Shown here: one piece after another, positions 32,101 through 40,200 of the stretch
Layout: every line of letters starts with the position of its first letter
Numbering within the stretch: position 1 is the stretch's first letter
NCBI GenBank assembly: GCA_002633005.1
Contig: NMRA01000377.1
Coordinates: 388,657-436,620 of the forward strand
Reading direction: 5' to 3'
DNA from: Phoronis australis
Lineage: Eukaryota > Phoronida > Phoronidae
DNA: 47,964 nt
Position numbers and translations under genes: made by a program
The notes under the pieces: generated by a model
What the model was told of the DNA's origin: nothing
The model's input: only the letters and a program-made list of their open reading frames with translations
Databases searched by the model: none

Positions 32101-34329
32101 CAGTGAAAACTTTTGTTGCAAACTCTTTGATGTTATTGAGGGAACATGTTTAATCATTCAAATTGGGTGATTACCTCCCAGTGGCCTTTTCAGAACTGCC
32201 AAGCCTATTTAAATTGTATCTTTATTGAAGAGTTCTATCATATTTTACACGTTTGACACCGTAGCGTGTCACATTTTACACGTTTGACACGCTAACGTGG
32301 CAAATTTTACACGTTTGACACGCTAGCGTGTCAAATTTTACACGTTTGACACGCTAACGTGGCAAATTTTACACGTTTGACACGCTAACGTGGCAAATTT
32401 TACACGTTTGACACGCTAACGTGGCAAATTTTACACGTTTGACACGCTAACGTGGCAAATTTTACACGTTTGACACGCTAACGTGGCAAATTTTACACGT
32501 TTGACACGCTAACGTGGCAAATTTTACACGTTTGACACGCTAACGTGGCAAATTTTACACGTTTGACACGCTAACGTGGCAAATTTTACACGTTTGACAC
32601 GCTAACGTGGCAAATTTTACACGTTTGACACGCTAACGTGGCAAATTTTACACGTTTGACACGCTAACGTGGCAAATTTTACACGTTTGACACGCTAACG
32701 TGGCAAATTTTACACGTTTGACACGCTAACGTGGCAAATTTTACACGTTTGACACGCTAACGTGGCAAATTTTACACGTTTGACACGCTAACGTGGCAAA
32801 TTTTACACGTTTGACACGCTAACGTGGCAAATTTTACACGTTTGACACGCTAACGTGGCAAATTTTACACGTTTGACACGCTAACGTGGCAAATTTTACA
32901 CGTTTGACACGCTAACGTGGCAAATTTTACACGTTTGACACGCTAACGTGGCAAATTTTACACGTTTGACACGCTAACGTGGCAAATTTTACACGTTTGA
33001 CACGCTAACGTGGCAAATTTTACACGTTTGACACGCTAACGTGGCAAATTTTACACGTTTGACACGTTAACGTGGCAAATTTTACACGTTTGACACGCTA
33101 ACGTGGCAAATTTTACACGTTTGACACGCTAACGTGGCAAATTTTACACGTTTGACACGCTAGCGTGTCATGTTTTTACACGTTTTACACGTTAACGTGG
33201 CAATTTTGACACGTATTACACGTTTTTTTACACGTCTGACACGTTTGACACGCTCAAAAGCGTGTCAAACGTGTAAAATTCTCACCCGGGTTGTTTCCAT
33301 TTTCCTTTGCTTCTGTGAAGTTTCTTGACAGATTTTTATGAAATATGGTGAATAGTTTTCTATTAAAGAAGCAATAACATGTTCCCGTTTTTGTATGGAT
33401 TATACGTTATTGCGCCATCTAGTGGCCGTTGTTATGATACAAATAAACCCTTACAGCACACCATTTGCGATGCATTCGCGGGCGCAATTCGACCCTCTGC
33501 GTTGCTCTTGTTAATTTTATACCAGTATTGAAAGTTTGACATTTTATCAAACTTACACACAATACACTGCTAGCGTGACAGACTCGACATGTTCCCATTA
33601 CATGGTTGTCTGTTCTACTGGTAAGAATTAGCTGGTAGCCAATGCAACAGTCAAAAATAGGTCTCAGATATCGACCAATGTTCCGCTCTTGTCGTTATTA
33701 CTGTGAATGTGTGTTCAAATCTATGCAATTGTATTTGAAATAATCCATTTTTCCATGGTCTGGTACGCTTAATATCTACATTTTGTAATAAAAGTCAAAC
33801 TTCCCTCGCAAGCTATTTCAAATTAATAACTTTAGAACTTTCATTTTAATCAATCACTCAAGTGTTATAAAAGCAGATTAGTTTATTGTCTGAATTGAAT
33901 GCAGATGCAGCCTAAATATGTGTATGGTGGATACATGTCACTGATGCAATAAGGTTAAAAGTATATCGATGGTCATGTTATTTTTAACAGCACCATGAAG
34001 CGGTCAAGTGGTCTTACATGAACTTGGGAGTCGATGCATTTCCACATTTCTTGGACGAGCGCAGGGTTCTTTATCACGTGAGTGAGAAACTAATTGGAGG
34101 AAGTTCTGGATGTCCAGGACTGGTCAGCGATGGACAAGATAATGCTTGTGTGGCTGTGGTCAACACCTTCCAGTTTCCTGACGTTCCCCACCACTTAGTA
34201 GGCGTCGTCAATATCCCTAACGAATATATAGTGGAACAGGGTGTTCGCATCGAAGCCATCTATGGTGATTTGCATGACCGAAATCCTCGTCTTTGTGACG
34301 ACATATTTCCACATGGAATGCCCACCTGA
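2034..34329 (+). CDS. Predicted ten-exon LRR-Roc-COR protein with C-terminal trypsin-like peptidase
   Basis: This is a hand-built model of ten exons and 1682 residues; all nine junctions have GT/AG borders and matching phase. Seen: a short N-terminus (residues 1-75), LRRs (about 110-715), Roc GTPase with P-loop GETGAGKTS at 742-750, DFGG at 789 and THSD at 849, COR (about 950-1210), a polar linker (1310-1400), then a trypsin-like fold with His1458 (TNYHVV), Asp1514 (DYAILEM) and Ser1609 (GGSSGCPG). Known: ROCO proteins pair Roc with COR, and some carry a kinase (LRRK) or nothing (MFHAS1) after it; I recall none with a peptidase. Inferred: an LRR sensor, a GTPase switch and a protease effector in one chain, probably cytosolic since no signal peptide or membrane segment is seen. 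The alternative is two neighbouring genes, with the second starting at the Met codon in exon 6. Confidence 0.72.
2179..4190 (+). other. Intron 1
   Basis: It is bounded by GTATGT and ...TTGTAGAG. The 2850-3100 part is C-rich and ends in a phrase (taaatccgccactgg) typical of decayed DNA transposons, but no element ends could be set. Nothing else is recognised. Confidence 0.5.
4191..4266 (+). CDS. Exon 2 of the ROCO-peptidase gene
   Basis: A 76-bp exon with acceptor TTGTAGAG and donor AGAG|GTATGT. Only the frame that follows exon 1 in phase 1 is open, giving GISCDTCSESANLALTDLIG and then GWDEER. It ends in phase 2, and the first base of exon 3 completes the Arg codon. The upstream AG (TGTAG|AG) would give a stop in this phase, which decides the acceptor. 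Confidence 0.7.
4267..5447 (+). other. Intron 2
   Basis: It runs from GTATGT to a strong pyrimidine tract and TTTTACAG. The sequence is AT-rich and no repeat or gene is recognised inside it. Confidence 0.6.
5448..9154 (+). CDS. Exon 3: LRR-Roc-COR core (open to a stop at 9198)
   Basis: One 3.7 kb exon encodes the whole ROCO core. LRRs with the LxxLxLSxNxLxxIP pattern run from about 5600 to 7350, including nine 45-residue double units. The Roc domain follows: GETGAGKTS at 7450-7476, DFGGHH at 7591, THSD at 7771. COR covers about 8119-8650, with hallmark stretches such as VFHRPDFVVEFLKG and an aromatic-rich CLCFPVRK segment. The exon begins after TTTTACAG; the TTG at 5455 is not a start, because the frame continues into exon 2. 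A good donor, CCAG|GTAATA, lies at 9154/9155 in phase 1. If it is skipped, the frame adds 14 residues and stops at 9198. Confidence 0.93.
5866..7080 (+). repeat. Nine 135-bp tandem LRR units
   Basis: Units start at 5866, 6001, 6136, 6271, 6406, 6541, 6676, 6811 and 6946, each encoding 45 residues or two LRRs. Most unit differences fall at the exposed positions after DLS (WNK, ENE, NNQ, SSN, FNQ, WNA). Units 2-3 (6001-6270) and 4-5 (6271-6540) are identical at every base, so a 270-bp pair was duplicated very recently or duplicated in assembly. Confidence 0.95.
9155..9899 (+). other. Intron 3, or 3' UTR of a short form
   Basis: It is bounded by GTAATA and TTTGTCTTCAG. Retaining it adds 14 codons after Pro1309 and a TAA at 9196-9198. 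A variant poly(A) signal ATTAAA lies at 9836-9841, so the stretch could serve as the 3' UTR of a peptidase-less transcript. Confidence 0.55.
9836..9841 (+). promoter_or_regulatory. Possible intronic poly(A) signal
   Basis: ATTAAA lies 638 bp after the in-frame stop at 9198 and 58 bp before the exon 4 acceptor. The hexamer is common in AT-rich DNA, so this is weak evidence alone. Confidence 0.25.
9900..9970 (+). CDS. Exon 4, linker
   Basis: A 71-bp exon between TTTGTCTTCAG and AAAG|GTAAGA. Joined to exon 3 it reads ..VVPG then SFSVPTEGQLFEAQK and so on, ending in phase 0. The first base of the exon is in codon position 2, so it needs an upstream coding exon, and exon 3 supplies exactly that phase. 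No domain; it is the first piece of the linker between COR and peptidase. Confidence 0.72.
11891..12397. mobile_element. Nested hAT-like non-autonomous element
   Basis: The 507-bp insert starts with CAGGGCTTGGAAT and ends with the exact reverse complement ATTCCAAGCCCTG. GTTACT directly flanks both ends (11885-11890 and 12398-12403). The same target phrase continues uninterrupted in other repeat copies. CAGGG termini are typical of hAT elements, though their duplications are normally 8 bp and only 6 match exactly here (7 of 8 if the edge shifts one base). The inside is rich in TTCCGCGG and has no transposase. Confidence 0.7.
13253..15975. repeat. 1.35-kb direct duplication around N14613, probable allelic artefact
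   Basis: Positions 13253 to about 14590 recur from 14614 to about 15975, with scattered substitutions and small indels. The join holds a long T run and one N. The pattern matches unmerged haplotypes at a gap. Intron 4 is therefore probably about 1.4 kb shorter in each real chromosome. Confidence 0.75.
16297..16354 (+). CDS. Exon 5, linker
   Basis: A 58-bp exon, acceptor CGTGTTCTAG, donor GCTG|GTACAT (weakest donor of the gene). It is open in the phase left by exon 4 and gives VKKCSSAEGGTIPGSSNIA, a low-complexity polar linker. It ends in phase 1. Confidence 0.6.
16355..17136 (+). other. Intron 5
   Basis: AT-rich sequence with no recognised repeat or gene, ending in CCAAATTTCAG. Confidence 0.55.
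17137..17225 (+). CDS. Exon 6, linker with basic patch
   Basis: An 89-bp exon after CCAAATTTCAG with donor TAAG|GTTTGT. It continues the frame as D AVSMSNPSLLGKRKSAVDM and so on, ending in phase 0. It contains the first Met after the COR region, which would be the start if the peptidase were a separate gene. The GKRKS patch next to acidic residues could be a weak nuclear signal or a cleavage site; neither can be shown. Confidence 0.68.
17226..17781 (+). other. Intron 6
   Basis: AT-rich, from GTTTGT to ATAATTTCCAG; nothing recognised inside. Confidence 0.6.
17782..17830 (+). CDS. Exon 7, linker
   Basis: A 49-bp exon, acceptor ATAATTTCCAG, donor ACAG|GTGTGT. It reads IPEGLASTSTDPSMDT in the phase left by exon 6 and ends in phase 1. 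Ser/Thr/Pro-rich composition suggests a flexible linker before the peptidase. Confidence 0.68.
17831..18311 (+). other. Intron 7
   Basis: It contains two tandem copies of about 56 bp (17925-18035, sharing GACACATCAGTGG). No gene is seen. Confidence 0.6.
18312..18521 (+). CDS. Exon 8: peptidase N-terminal half with catalytic His
   Basis: A 210-bp exon, acceptor GTTGCTTACAG, donor TTTG|GTTAGT, phase 1 at both ends. It encodes the first barrel strands of a trypsin-like fold: SSVAKVTWSNGKIGSGFRVG, then RYLMTNYHVV. The GSGF...TN(Y/H)HVV arrangement is that of Trypsin_2/HtrA/FAM111-type peptidases, and the His of TNYHVV (residue 1458) is the expected general base. There is no secretion signal and no activation cleavage site, so this is not a digestive or clotting type trypsin. 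Confidence 0.85.
18522..20872 (+). other. Intron 8
   Basis: It begins with about 2.5 tandem copies of a 60-bp unit (18531-18690, each with TAAACAGT(C/G)TCA) and holds an imperfect 80-bp doublet near 19430-19580. The rest is AT-rich without recognised features. An 87-codon open frame at 19864-20127 has no flanking splice logic. Confidence 0.6.
20873..21177 (+). CDS. Exon 9: peptidase middle with catalytic Asp
   Basis: A 305-bp exon, acceptor TTTCTATTTCAG, donor AGAG|GTTTGT, ending in phase 0. It carries FDPKLDYAILEMDV, in which the Asp of DYAILEM (residue 1514) matches the catalytic Asp position of trypsin-like peptidases, followed by IFFAGHPGGQAKLVDPGC, the usual GxPGG-type loop. The open frame runs on past the donor to 21270, but only the splice at 21177 gives the phase needed by exon 10. 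Confidence 0.85.
21648..22874. repeat. CTAGTGGC repeat family, block 2
   Basis: It starts with TATGCGCCCACATATTTATATG, and a second start of the same kind lies near 22450. CTAGTGGC-type cores fall near 21833, 21978, 22140, 22289, 22433, 22652 and 22797; most steps are 144-162 bp. It ends at N22875. Confidence 0.8.
22876..23271 (+). pseudogene. LINE reverse transcriptase C-terminal fragment
   Basis: The plus-strand frame from about 22930 reads FKYFFIHKRIYTNKMLKIFG and then QTDQCPYCGEVQTFQH. That is the tail of a non-LTR retrotransposon polymerase ending in the zinc-binding motif (CxxCG...H) of the zf-RVT type. The frame is cut at both ends: by N22875 on the left and by the 4.3 kb element on the right, just after the His. 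Confidence 0.65.
23371..23693. repeat. 161-bp direct duplication around N23532
   Basis: Positions 23371-23531 and 23533-23693 are near-identical, separated by one N. As with the other N joins this looks like an assembly duplication of part of the element's inverted terminus. Confidence 0.75.
23960..27212 (-). pseudogene. Decayed gene of a multicopy invertebrate family with TSO1-like CXC domain
   Basis: Pieces of one minus-strand protein lie in order but in shifting frames. Near 26640: AGDVHYHLSCYN. Near 25990: TPFPLYVGLKLPASYPHKGI. Near 25800: FFTTGALDNIDESRRIEFHG. Near 25180-25030: MFDIEMAS...RTRYAYQITL. Near 24130-24060: HCGCVVACKGNCKCHRAGLR plus CTTLCKC, a cysteine pattern like the TSO1/tesmin CXC domain. 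I recognise the order from large uncharacterised repeated genes of cnidarians and other invertebrates; that is memory and not a search. Frameshifts, stops and N25709 (beside a G run) break it, so it should not make a full protein. Confidence 0.6.
27605..28750. repeat. CTAGTGGC repeat family, block 3
   Basis: It begins inside a unit right at the edge of the 4.3 kb element. Cores lie near 27685, 27830, 27991 and 28132 (steps of 145, 161 and 141 bp). A family 3' edge (GGTGCAATTGTGGGCGCATT) is at about 28471-28490, and a further partial unit follows to 28750. Confidence 0.75.
28825..30441. mobile_element. 1.6-kb inverted-terminus element
   Basis: ACCGTATTTATCCACCTT at 28825-28842 is matched by the inverted copy AAGGTGGATAAATGCGGT at 30424-30441 (one mismatch). 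The interior is unlike the repeat blocks on either side and holds no transposase or long open frame. The right terminus may be slightly longer. It is a probable non-autonomous DNA transposon; no target duplication was confirmed. Confidence 0.5.
30470..30853. repeat. CTAGTGGC repeat family, block 4
   Basis: Cores near 30539 and 30684 (145 bp apart), ending with the family 3' edge (GTGGGCGCATTTCAAC, then GCTCTGCGTTGCTCTT). The part at 30720-30848 is closely matched at 28380-28508. Confidence 0.75.
30854..33290. mobile_element. 2.4-kb element with 32-bp inverted ends and internal satellite
   Basis: The left end CCCGGGTGAGAATTTGACAC (30854 on, continuing GTTTGACACGCT) is repeated inverted at the right, ending ATTCTCACCCGGG at 33290, with one mismatch in 32 bp. 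The left arm (30868-31245) is an irregular run of GACACG / CGTGTC palindromes. A 1-kb AT-rich core without genes follows (31246-32243), then the 31-bp array. TT flanks both ends, a possible short target duplication. No transposase is present; the family is not known to me. Confidence 0.65.
32244..33171. repeat. 31-bp satellite array, about 30 units
   Basis: The unit is TTTTACACGTTTGACACGCT plus AACGTGGCAAA. Thirty units run without spacers. The middle ones are identical except for one C-to-T change near 33067. The first unit, one early unit and the last carry AGCGTGTC in place of AACGTGGC, which completes the perfect palindrome GACACGCTAGCGTGTC or a close variant. Every unit also has CACGTT...AACGTG as a 6-bp inverted pair. 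Confidence 0.95.
33291..33515. repeat. CTAGTGGC repeat family, block 5 (partial)
   Basis: A truncated copy: GATTTTTATGAAAT, the core GCGCCATCTAGTGGCC near 33410, then the family 3' edge with AAATAAACCC and GCGGGCGCAATTCGACCC. Confidence 0.7.
33991..34329 (+). CDS. Exon 10: peptidase C-terminal half with catalytic Ser, and stop
   Basis: A 339-bp terminal exon after TATTTTTAACAG, phase 0, matching exon 9. It carries KLIGGSSGCPGLVSDGQ, where the Ser before GCPG (residue 1609) sits in the GxSG nucleophile motif of trypsin-like peptidases, then VAVVNTFQF, the usual closing strand. TGA is at 34327-34329. His, Asp and Ser are all intact, so the peptidase is predicted to be active. Confidence 0.88.
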   Translation, partial: HHEAVKWSYMNLGVDAFPHFLDERRVLYHVSEKLIGGSSGCPGLVSDGQDNACVAVVNTFQFPDVPHHLVGVVNIPNEYIVEQGVRIEAIYGDLHDRNPRLCDDIFPHGMPT

Positions 34330-35640
34330 TGCGTTATCTGGTGGATGAGTGTCAATCAGGTTAATGTGATGACATCACTATACAATAATGCAGGTTGCCT
34401 GACAAATATGCTGTATGTTGCGTATTTTACTTTTACTTCCATGCAGTTGATTTGATGTCAGTGATTTTCGGCACCGCTTAAGAAACTGTGTTCTCCTCAT
34501 TATAGTGGGATCATTTCTTGGACCTTGAAACACAGTGGTAACAATTGTTTATTGAGAGATGTTCTTGGGAATGGGAGACTGCTGTATTATGGCTAATTTG
34601 TTTGTGTTGGTGTGTAAAAGTGTGTTTGTATATGAGTGAAGTAAGTGTATTTACAGGAAACAGGTTTCAGTGATGTACTAAATAATTGATGTACTTAAGA
34701 CTCTAATGACATTCCTCAATTCCGATTAATATTGTAAACATATATAAAGCACTATGCTAGGACCATTCTGGATTACACTGTCAGACTTGAATTATGCTGC
34801 GTTCATCAACAATGGAATGGCCATCAAGCCGTAGCCTTGTTTTTGCCATTGGAGTTCTATGTTAGTATTTGTTGTCATCGTCGTATTATTTGCTTGGATA
34901 AACCTGACAAACATCTGTGGATGCATGGTGTTAATTAAGTTTTGGTTTTTGACATGACCTGTGAAAATATACCTGGCATTCCAAAATGAGGCCAATGAAA
35001 ACAACATGCTTTCTTGTTACCTCCAGGCCAAGGAAAGTTCTAGTGCCGTGTAATCCAGGACAACTGGTTGGTTCTTGTGTAAGCCCTTGGCCATTTGTTG
35101 CACAGTTGGTATGTGTAAGAGTGTGTATCTTTGGATGTTCATAGTTTAGCCTTGTATTCCCAAATGTTGTGCTACCTGATAAATATGATTTCCAACCCCA
35201 CGCACACCGCTTAGGACATTCGTTATAGTCGATGTTAAAATGTCATAAATTTTGACAGACCGTTTTAAAACGGATTATATCTCATGCAAACTGCAAACTT
35301 TACTGAGAAACACACTACAAGGCATCTCACCATTGAAGAAGGTGTGTGTCCCTGGACAGTTAAGTCTAAATTGTACATAGCGGTTACATTGGTGCATATT
35401 TATATCCACTGTCCTTCAATATACATATAGCCAGGTGATCACTTGGTAGTACATAAGGCTCCGGTATGCTACAATGAACTGTGTATCTGCATTCTCAATG
35501 TGGCTACTTTTGTCTGTATTTATATCAGCTTGAAGTGCCAGTGACAGGGTAGATGTACATAGTGGAACCATGTGTAGTCATTACTATATGATAAAGCAAA
35601 ACATATACCACGCCTATTGCTTTCTGAGTGTGATTTATTA
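34330..35640. other. 3' flank of the ROCO-peptidase gene
   Basis: No canonical AATAAA was seen close to the stop, and no gene or repeat is recognised. Part of this is presumably 3' UTR. Confidence 0.4.
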
Positions 35641-37275
35641 TGCTTGAAATGTTCAATGTGTATGAAACTTGAAGTGTTCCATTGTGTAATGTGAACTTTG
35701 AAATAGCCAGTTGTATGTTTGTAGCTTATCAAGTTTAGATTGAGGGTCTATGAAGTTTGAAATGGCATAGTGTATTTTATGCAGTTTGAAATGTCACCTA
35801 ATTCGTGTGTGAAGCTTGACATTATTATGAGGCTTGAAATGTCATGTTGTATACAGGAAACTCAATTATGAAAATTGAATTACTTTGGGCCTGTATTAGC
35901 AAGCTTGAAATGTTCTGCTGTGTGTGTGCGAAGCTTATAAACTTTACATTGTTCCAGTCTGTTTGAAGATTGAAATCCCATAGTATGTACTATAAAGTTT
36001 GAAATGTAACCTTTTTGTGTGTGAAGCTTATGAGGTTAGAATTGCCTCAGGCCTGTGTTATAAAGCTTGAAATGCCCTACTGTGTGTGTTAAGCTTGTGA
36101 AGTATGAATTGCCCTAGGCATATATTGTGGAGCTTGAAATGTATTATTGTGTGTGGGCCGCTTGTGAAGTTTGACTTGCCTTAGGCCTGTATTATAAAGC
36201 TTGACATGCCCTACTGTGTGTGTTAAGCTTGTGAAGTTTGACTTGCCCTAGGCATGTATTGTGGAGCTTGAAATGTATTATTGTGTGTGTTAAGCTTGTG
36301 AAGTTTGAATTGCCCTAGGCATGAATTATGGAGCTTGAAATGTATTATTGTGTGTGGGCCGCTTGTGAAGTTTTACTTGTCATAGGCCTGTATTATGAAG
36401 TTTGAAACGTTGTATTGTGCATGTGTGTGGAAGCTTATACATTTTGAATTGCTTTAGGCATGTATTACGAAGCTTGAAATGTTCTATACATGTCTGTGGA
36501 AGCTTATGAGTTGAATTGCTTTGAGCTTCATTTTTAACGCTTGAAATGTGTTATTGTTTGTGGGAAGCTTATGAAGTTTGATTTGCCTTAGGCCTGTACT
36601 ATGAAGCTTGAAATGTGTTATTGTTTGCGGGAAGCTTATGAAGTTTGACTTGCCTTAGGCCTGTACTATGAAGCTTGAAAACTCCCATTGTGTGTGGGAA
36701 GCTTGTGAAGTTTGAATTGCCTTTGGCCTGTATTATGAAATTTGAAATATCTTATCATGCATTGGAAGCTTATGAAGTTTGAATTGGCCTAGGTATGCAT
36801 TAAGAAGCTTTTAATGTTTTATTGCAAATGGGAAGCTTATGGAGTTTGAAATGCCATATTTATGTATCATGGAGTCTGAAATGTTCTACTATATGTGGAA
36901 AGCTTAATGAAGTTTGAAATGCCATATTTATGTATCATTGAGTCTGAAATGTTCTCTTATATGTGGAAAGCTTAATGAAGTTTGAAATGCCATATTTATG
37001 TATCATTGAGTCTGAAATGTTCTCTTATATGTGGAAAGCTTAATGAAGTTTGATGTGCCATATTTCTTATCATTGAGTCTGAAATGTTCTCTTATATGTG
37101 GAAAGCTTTATGAAGTTTGAAATGCCTGTGTGAATGAAGCTTGATAATGCACATGTGTATAATATGAAGCTTAAAGCGACTTAGTTTGATGTGAAACTTA
37201 TGAAGTTTGAAATCGTGCGATGTGTGCAAAGTTTGAATCACCTTTACTAATAGTATGAACTTAGGAAGCTTGATA
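35640..37275. repeat. Degenerate 66-68 bp tandem array
   Basis: About two dozen units built on GAAGCTT(A/G)TGAAGTTTGAA(T/A)TGCC followed by TAGGCCTGTATTATGAAGCT-like text and TTGAAATG...TGTGTGTG. Anchors such as AGGC(C/A)TGTAT fall at 36184, 36250 and 36317. A more homogeneous 68-bp sub-array lies at 36845-37115. No open frame is kept. Confidence 0.85.
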
Positions 37276-40200
37276 TGTGCTAGGAGATATCTTTGTATGT
37301 AGCCCTTTATAATCCAGTCCAATGATTTGGGAAAAAGGAAGGCGAGTTATAGTTCTAATTTACGTATATATAGTTGTAATTTGCGTATAATTCTGACTAA
37401 AGTTATATTTGCTTAGTTCTACTTACCTTTCCTATTTCAAGGTAAAGATTGTCTAAACTGTTTACCCAGCAGTGAGTGTATTGAGTCCTATGTAGTTTCA
37501 TATCATGCAAGCTATGTAAATGATTTGCTCAAGTGCAGCATGAACAGTCAAGTGTAATGTGACTGCTGCACTTATACAGTGTGTCTGAAAACTATGCAAA
37601 CTGTATTAAGAAAAATCAAAAAGAAGGATATTGAAATTTAATATTGAGTTACAGAAGCATATTGCTTGCAAAATGTTGAATATTTGATGAAATATTCCTC
37701 CATGTATTGCATGAAATGTTATGGCATATTCTTTATGGGGTTGTTACCACCTGGTGTAAGATAGCTTTCAATGCAGGAGTTTGTATATTATGTACCTTGA
37801 AAAGTTTTTTTCAAGCTGTGCATGATGGAGGGGGAGGGCAGGGTATGTGAAAACAAATCTGATTGGCTTGATTGTTCCATTGTATGACAAGTACCAACAA
37901 ATCCACCAATCATCACCATTGCTGGACAACTATTGAAGGAGCTGCCTAAAAATCGAGAATTTGTATGGTTGGTAGGGAAGGATTGACTCGAAGCAAAGTT
38001 GCCAATCATTTTTTATAAGGACTTTTTAGAGTTTTTGTCTCATGAACCCTTTGGCAATACTTTGGAAAAGTGAGAAGTTGGCCGGTTATAAAAAAGTACA
38101 TCAGAGTTGTTTTCTTGTCATATCTACCTTGTAGAAATGATCTTGCACACGCTCCTGAAGTGATGTGTCTAAGAACTCAGTGGTGTTGGCTAGTAACTGA
38201 TACTTTAGGATTCTCCCTCCCTCTCACCTAAAATGCACTTTCTTAGTAATTAATGCTAATCTCATAGTTTTGTGCTTTGCACTTCTAAATTGTTTAATGT
38301 TTTGGGCTGTGGCCAATAACTGTGAAATCATAATGCCACTTGTATCAATCTTTGCTTAAACTCAATATCCTTACTTTTGTTGCCAACTATATTTCACAAT
38401 ATCATTAAAGTGTGTATTTTGATGAACTACGCAAATTATGCAATCATTAGAAATTAGCACGCCGATTGCTTTAGATGTGGTACATGAAATTATAGTCTCG
38501 AAGAACTTGCTTCAAATATTTTTTAATCTGTAATAAATTTTATGCATGTATGGTCGACAATTGCAATATTTCCCTCCTTTATATAAACATAGGCGAGTGT
38601 CATTACATTGTAATTGCAGGTCCATGGTATTCTTACTAGCAGTTTGAATCTAGAGTCTAGCGAGAGTGTTCAGTGTTTTCATGTAAAATCAACAACAGAA
38701 TGCAAATGACCCAGGCAATAATTCCATACTCTCGCCATATATGCCGAGTTAGAGTGTGCTCTTCAAAACTTTAAAAGTATAACGGGCCGTTTTTAAAACT
38801 CGCATGAAGATTATCAACGCATGTTAATCAATTGATAGTCCTAAAAATGCTCACGACATCAAAAGTACATTGTATTGAACACGATTATTGCATGTTTATT
38901 AAAATAGACACAGGGAAATATTACATGTACATAAACATTTGAAATATATTGGAAAAAACATGAAAAGATGTCATTTACAAAACTCAAGTGTACGTCACAT
39001 TTTGTTATACACAAATGAATCCGTGAATATAAAAGACATTTGAATAAAAGTCTGATCAGCCATGGTCAAATAAGTGTAAAATGTGCCTGGCCAACTATAA
39101 TGAATATAAAAATACCTCATCTGCAAATGCTATGTGCAATAACACAGACACGATTGTTTAAACTTGAATTGCTTCCCCCTTTGAATGATACAAAATTTGC
39201 CTATCGTCTACTATATATTGTTTTGTGATGACGTATAATAAATATGGACCCCCCTATCATACTTTCAAAAAATTCCTGGACATTTTTGGGATTCAGGTAA
39301 CCAGGTGGGCAATTCAGCACTTAAAATTTTTACAAAATTTGTGTTAGGATTATTTCCAAATTCTGTATTGGGATTAATTGTTGTGTTATGACAACAGTTG
39401 CACTAATCATGTGCTCTGGCCGTGGAGTTGAGAAGGATGGGATTAACCAGTGAAAATTATGAAGTGCTCAGTAATTTACAGAGCTCCTTAAATCTGGCCC
39501 ATTTACTGTTTTTAATTCTGGCATTTTCATTTTTTTCGACTGGATCTAAAACGTCAATATGACATGACAAAATAAACGACCCAAATGGAAAGCAGTCAGC
39601 CACTCAATCTTACGATGACTTAAAATCAGTAATTACACAAGGGGACAGCAAAGAGGTTCAATGCAACAATACAAGACTGTGAACTGAGGATTGTGGGAAT
39701 GATCAGGAAGGCTTTACAGATCTTAACCGATCTGGTAATGTCTTCATGAAAAGTCGTCCACATACATGGAAATATGGTATCACATAGTGTCCTGTGAAAC
39801 CAACATACTGCCCAAGAGAATGTTGCGTTTAAAGAGCCCGAGTGCAGGCTTGAGGTGAACAGTAGTCAGATAGTTGCCTCACCAATTCAAGAAAAATTCT
39901 AATGGGAACTGGTGAAAATGAAAAGTCAGTCTATGGACTGAAGGTTGGTTTGTAGCAGTATTATACAGAATAGGAACTTAATACAACAGTCATCTGCAAA
40001 TTATACAGAGCAGGTTCATTTAATTTACAGAACCACATTTCCACTAAACCAAATTAACTTTGCCTACGCAATATGTAATTAAACTGGTCTGTGTTCCAGG
40101 CTTTTTCATCCTAAGTAAAACATTAAGTATCGAAAAATAAATGCTACTTTGAAATTATTCGTAAGTATTAAGCAACAAAATTGTAAAAATTACAACTAAT

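Larger units (their letters stand above)
21178..33990 (+). other. Intron 9, 12.8 kb of nested mobile elements
   Basis: It separates the Asp exon from the Ser exon. From left to right it holds: CTAGTGGC block 2, a LINE fragment, a 4.3 kb long-TIR element, block 3, a 1.6 kb TIR element, block 4, a 2.4 kb satellite-bearing element, and block 5. The last 470 bp before exon 10 are unique-looking. Confidence 0.75.

Noticed and set aside
32244-33171. CRISPR-like array of 31-bp repeats
   Set aside because: The units are head to tail without unique spacers, and the DNA is from an intron-bearing animal genome. It is a satellite.
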